Of a stretch of DNA of 64,000 bases, positions 62,887 through 64,000 are shown piece by piece. Origin of the DNA: Parascardovia denticolens DSM 10105 = JCM 12538 (GTDB taxonomy: Bacteria > Actinomycetota > Actinomycetes > Actinomycetales > Bifidobacteriaceae); contig NZ_AP012333.1 in NCBI RefSeq assembly GCF_001042675.1, forward strand, positions 1,798,001 through 1,862,000, in the 5' to 3' direction. The first letter of the stretch is position 1. Every line of letters begins with the position of its first letter. Position numbers and translations under genes: made by a program. Under the pieces are notes generated by a model. It was not told the origin of the DNA. It was given only the letters and a program-made list of their open reading frames with translations, and did no database searches.

Positions 62887-62936
62887 GCTTGTCCCTGCTT
62901 TCCTTGGAAAACAGCCATGGGCGGTCCCGCCCATGC

Positions 62937-63209
62937 TTATTCTTCTGGTTTGATTTTTTTGATTTCCTCGTGGTATTTGTCTGTGATGGCTGTGCTGTAT
63001 TTGCCTTCCATGGCTTTGTTGAGGCGGGAGACGATGCTGGTCAGATGGGTGGAGGCGTCGGTTTCCAAAGGGGTGAGCGTGGTCGTGGCCTTTCTTTTCA
63101 GGGCGGCCAGATCAGTGCCAAGAATAATGGTGACGTTTTTGCGGGCGAGGGCGGTGGCAATCTTGTCTTTGGGAAGTCCCTCGGATTGGATTTCCTTTGT
63201 CATTACCAT
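62937..63209 (-). CDS. 90-residue protein, function unknown
   Basis: Short, mostly helical, charged protein without membrane helix; I do not recognise it. The N-terminal half is basic (LARKNVTIILGTDLAALKRK), and the C-terminal part is amphipathic helix (LTSIVSRLNKAMEGKYSTAI, EEIKKIKPEE). AAGGAGG lies seven bases before the ATG, a strong site. It is the third member of a coupled group with the mini-ORF at 63203-63265 and the hydrolase-like gene. It could be an accessory, chaperone or immunity protein; not established. Confidence 0.72.
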   Translation of the reverse strand: MVMTKEIQSEGLPKDKIATALARKNVTIILGTDLAALKRKATTTLTPLETDASTHLTSIVSRLNKAMEGKYSTAITDKYHEEIKKIKPEE

Positions 63210-63265
63210 GCGTGTTCCTCCTTGCTTATGATGGCCTCTCCCGGGCGGAAGCGATTGTTGTTCAT
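63203..63265 (-). CDS. 20-codon coupling ORF between hydrolase-like gene and 90-aa gene
   Basis: A reading frame too short for normal calls: its ATG overlaps the TGA of the upstream gene (ATGA), it has AGGAAGA at a good distance, and it reads MNNNRFRPGEAIISKEEHAW. Its TAA lies within the start of the 90-residue gene (ATGGTAATG). The AAGGAGG that serves the next gene is part of it. It is best explained as a translational bridge; the peptide itself may have no role. Confidence 0.4.
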   Translation of the reverse strand: MNNNRFRPGEAIISKEEHAW

Positions 63266-64000
63266 AGGTTGTCTTCCTGGTGGTCGAGTTGGGTGTCCCA
63301 TTGGCGGAACCGGGTGGCCAGGTGGGCGTCCTTGTCCAGGAGGGTCTTCAGGGCGGCGCTGGTTGTGCGTGTCAGCTCGTCCAGGTTCTCATGGGCTTTC
63401 TTCACCCGATCCCGGTAGGCGTCCATGCTGGCGGTGGCCTGCTGGATGAACCGTTGCTTGGAGTGGCCTTCCTGGGTGGCGATGTCGACCAGGTCGTCGC
63501 GGGAAAGATCGCCGACGGAGGTGAACTGGTAGACGTAGATGTCGGTGATGTCCTTCTCCCACACGTCCCCGGCGGTGGCGGCCTGATGCTTCCTGGCGGC
63601 GGCGACCAGCGCGTCGGTGCGCCCCATCTCCTGGCTGACGGCGGTCAGCAGGCTCATCGCCTGCTGGTAGTCCAGGTAGATCTTCTGCCCGGCGGACAAC
63701 GCCCCGCCGTCCTTCTCCCACTGGGAGCGCAGGTTCTTGAGGGCTGTGTCCGTGCGTAGCTGCGTGGCGTCGATGGTCTGTTCGGTGAGGGCCAGGCTGC
63801 CGTCGGAAGCCCACTGGTAGCCGCCCCAGGAGTGTTGCTTGCCGATATGGTCCATCGGGTTGGAGCCTCCCGCGTCCGTGGATTCCACGTGCCGCACCTG
63901 GCCGACGGCCTGCTTGTCGTCCCGATAGCCGATGGGCACGAGGTCCTGGGAATCCACGTAGTTCTTCACCCGGCTGCCGTAGGAGCGGGCGCGCTTCTTC
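63262..64000 (-). CDS. C-terminal part of a hydrolase-like protein with long helical tail (cut by the window edge)
   Basis: The frame is open to the window end, so the true start lies to the right. The first visible residues (RARSYGSRVKNYVDSQDLVP) and the segment GKQHSWGGYQWASDGS look like the last strand and catalytic-His region of an alpha/beta-hydrolase of the DUF2974/DUF6792 lipase-like kind. The remaining 180 residues form a mostly helical, charged region (for example ALKNLRSQWEKDGGALSAGQ), reminiscent of the long helices in secreted effector proteins. Family assignment is tentative. Followed by the coupling ORF and the 90-residue protein. Confidence 0.7.
   Translation of the reverse strand, partial: KKRARSYGSRVKNYVDSQDLVPIGYRDDKQAVGQVRHVESTDAGGSNPMDHIGKQHSWGGYQWASDGSLALTEQTIDATQLRTDTALKNLRSQWEKDGGALSAGQKIYLDYQQAMSLLTAVSQEMGRTDALVAAARKHQAATAGDVWEKDITDIYVYQFTSVGDLSRDDLVDIATQEGHSKQRFIQQATASMDAYRDRVKKAHENLDELTRTTSAALKTLLDKDAHLATRFRQWDTQLDHQEDNL

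Noticed and set aside
1-64000. CRISPR array, insertion sequence or prophage
   Set aside because: No regularly spaced repeats, no transposase or integrase reading frame and no phage structural genes were found.

Overview
The window is a high-GC actinobacterial chromosome segment, most likely from Bifidobacterium or a close relative in Bifidobacteriaceae. The support is a sucrose phosphorylase of the bifidobacterial type, a raffinose-type ABC cluster without its own ATPase, an fhaA-fhaB-pstP-rodA-pbpA-pknA-pknB division cluster beside sortase, DUF881 and crgA genes, and an RsmI/protein-mannosyltransferase/MetG neighbourhood. The species cannot be named from the sequence alone.

Layout. 0.2-5.1 kb: three minus-strand surface-polysaccharide genes (polyprenyl glycosylphosphotransferase, DUF4422 protein, DUF4012 membrane protein). 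5.3-10.6 kb: a large acidic coiled-coil membrane protein, two AAT-type amino-acid permeases and an RDD protein. 10.9-12.2 kb: an AT-richer islet with a frameshifted secreted gene (DUF6973-like) and a small membrane protein, closed by a 21-bp-stem terminator. 12.3-17.8 kb: a decayed region, with an intact sucrose phosphorylase beside a sucrose-type permease that has lost its first four membrane helices, an unassigned membrane protein, and a frameshifted lipoprotein gene. 17.8-26.8 kb: an alpha-galactoside utilisation locus (GH13 glucosidase, two permeases, binding protein, divergent ROK regulator, GH36 alpha-galactosidase). 26.9-27.7 kb: XRE regulator plus tadA.

28-41.2 kb is the cell-division and envelope signalling region: two FHA proteins, PP2C phosphatase, RodA, transpeptidase and two Ser/Thr kinases in one tightly packed operon, then a convergent class E sortase/DUF881 pair, CrgA and a rhomboid protease. 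41.4-49.2 kb carries a small acidic membrane protein, a serine carboxypeptidase, glycogen phosphorylase, an SCP-like protein and the cysE/cysK pair. 49.5-52.6 kb is an overlapping acyltransferase-acyltransferase-GT8 operon, probably making or decorating a lipid or glycolipid. 53.3-60.5 kb holds metG, an AbiEi-like protein, a variant-LRR protein, rsmI, a protein O-mannosyltransferase and a DedA protein. 60.6-64 kb holds tRNA-Ala(CGC), a membrane-anchored HNH nuclease of lower GC, type 2 IPP isomerase, and at the edge the C-terminal part of a hydrolase-like protein followed by a 20-codon coupling ORF and a 90-residue protein.

The genes most worth following as possible new systems are the DUF6973-like/small membrane protein islet, the membrane HNH nuclease beside the tRNA, the double-PlsC/GT8 operon, the hydrolase/mini-ORF/90-aa cassette at the right edge, and a sortase that carries an LPDTG sorting-signal-like segment itself. 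Three genes or regions (10961-11659, 12265-13394, 16476-17747) are visibly broken, so this part of the genome is either decaying or contains local sequence errors.
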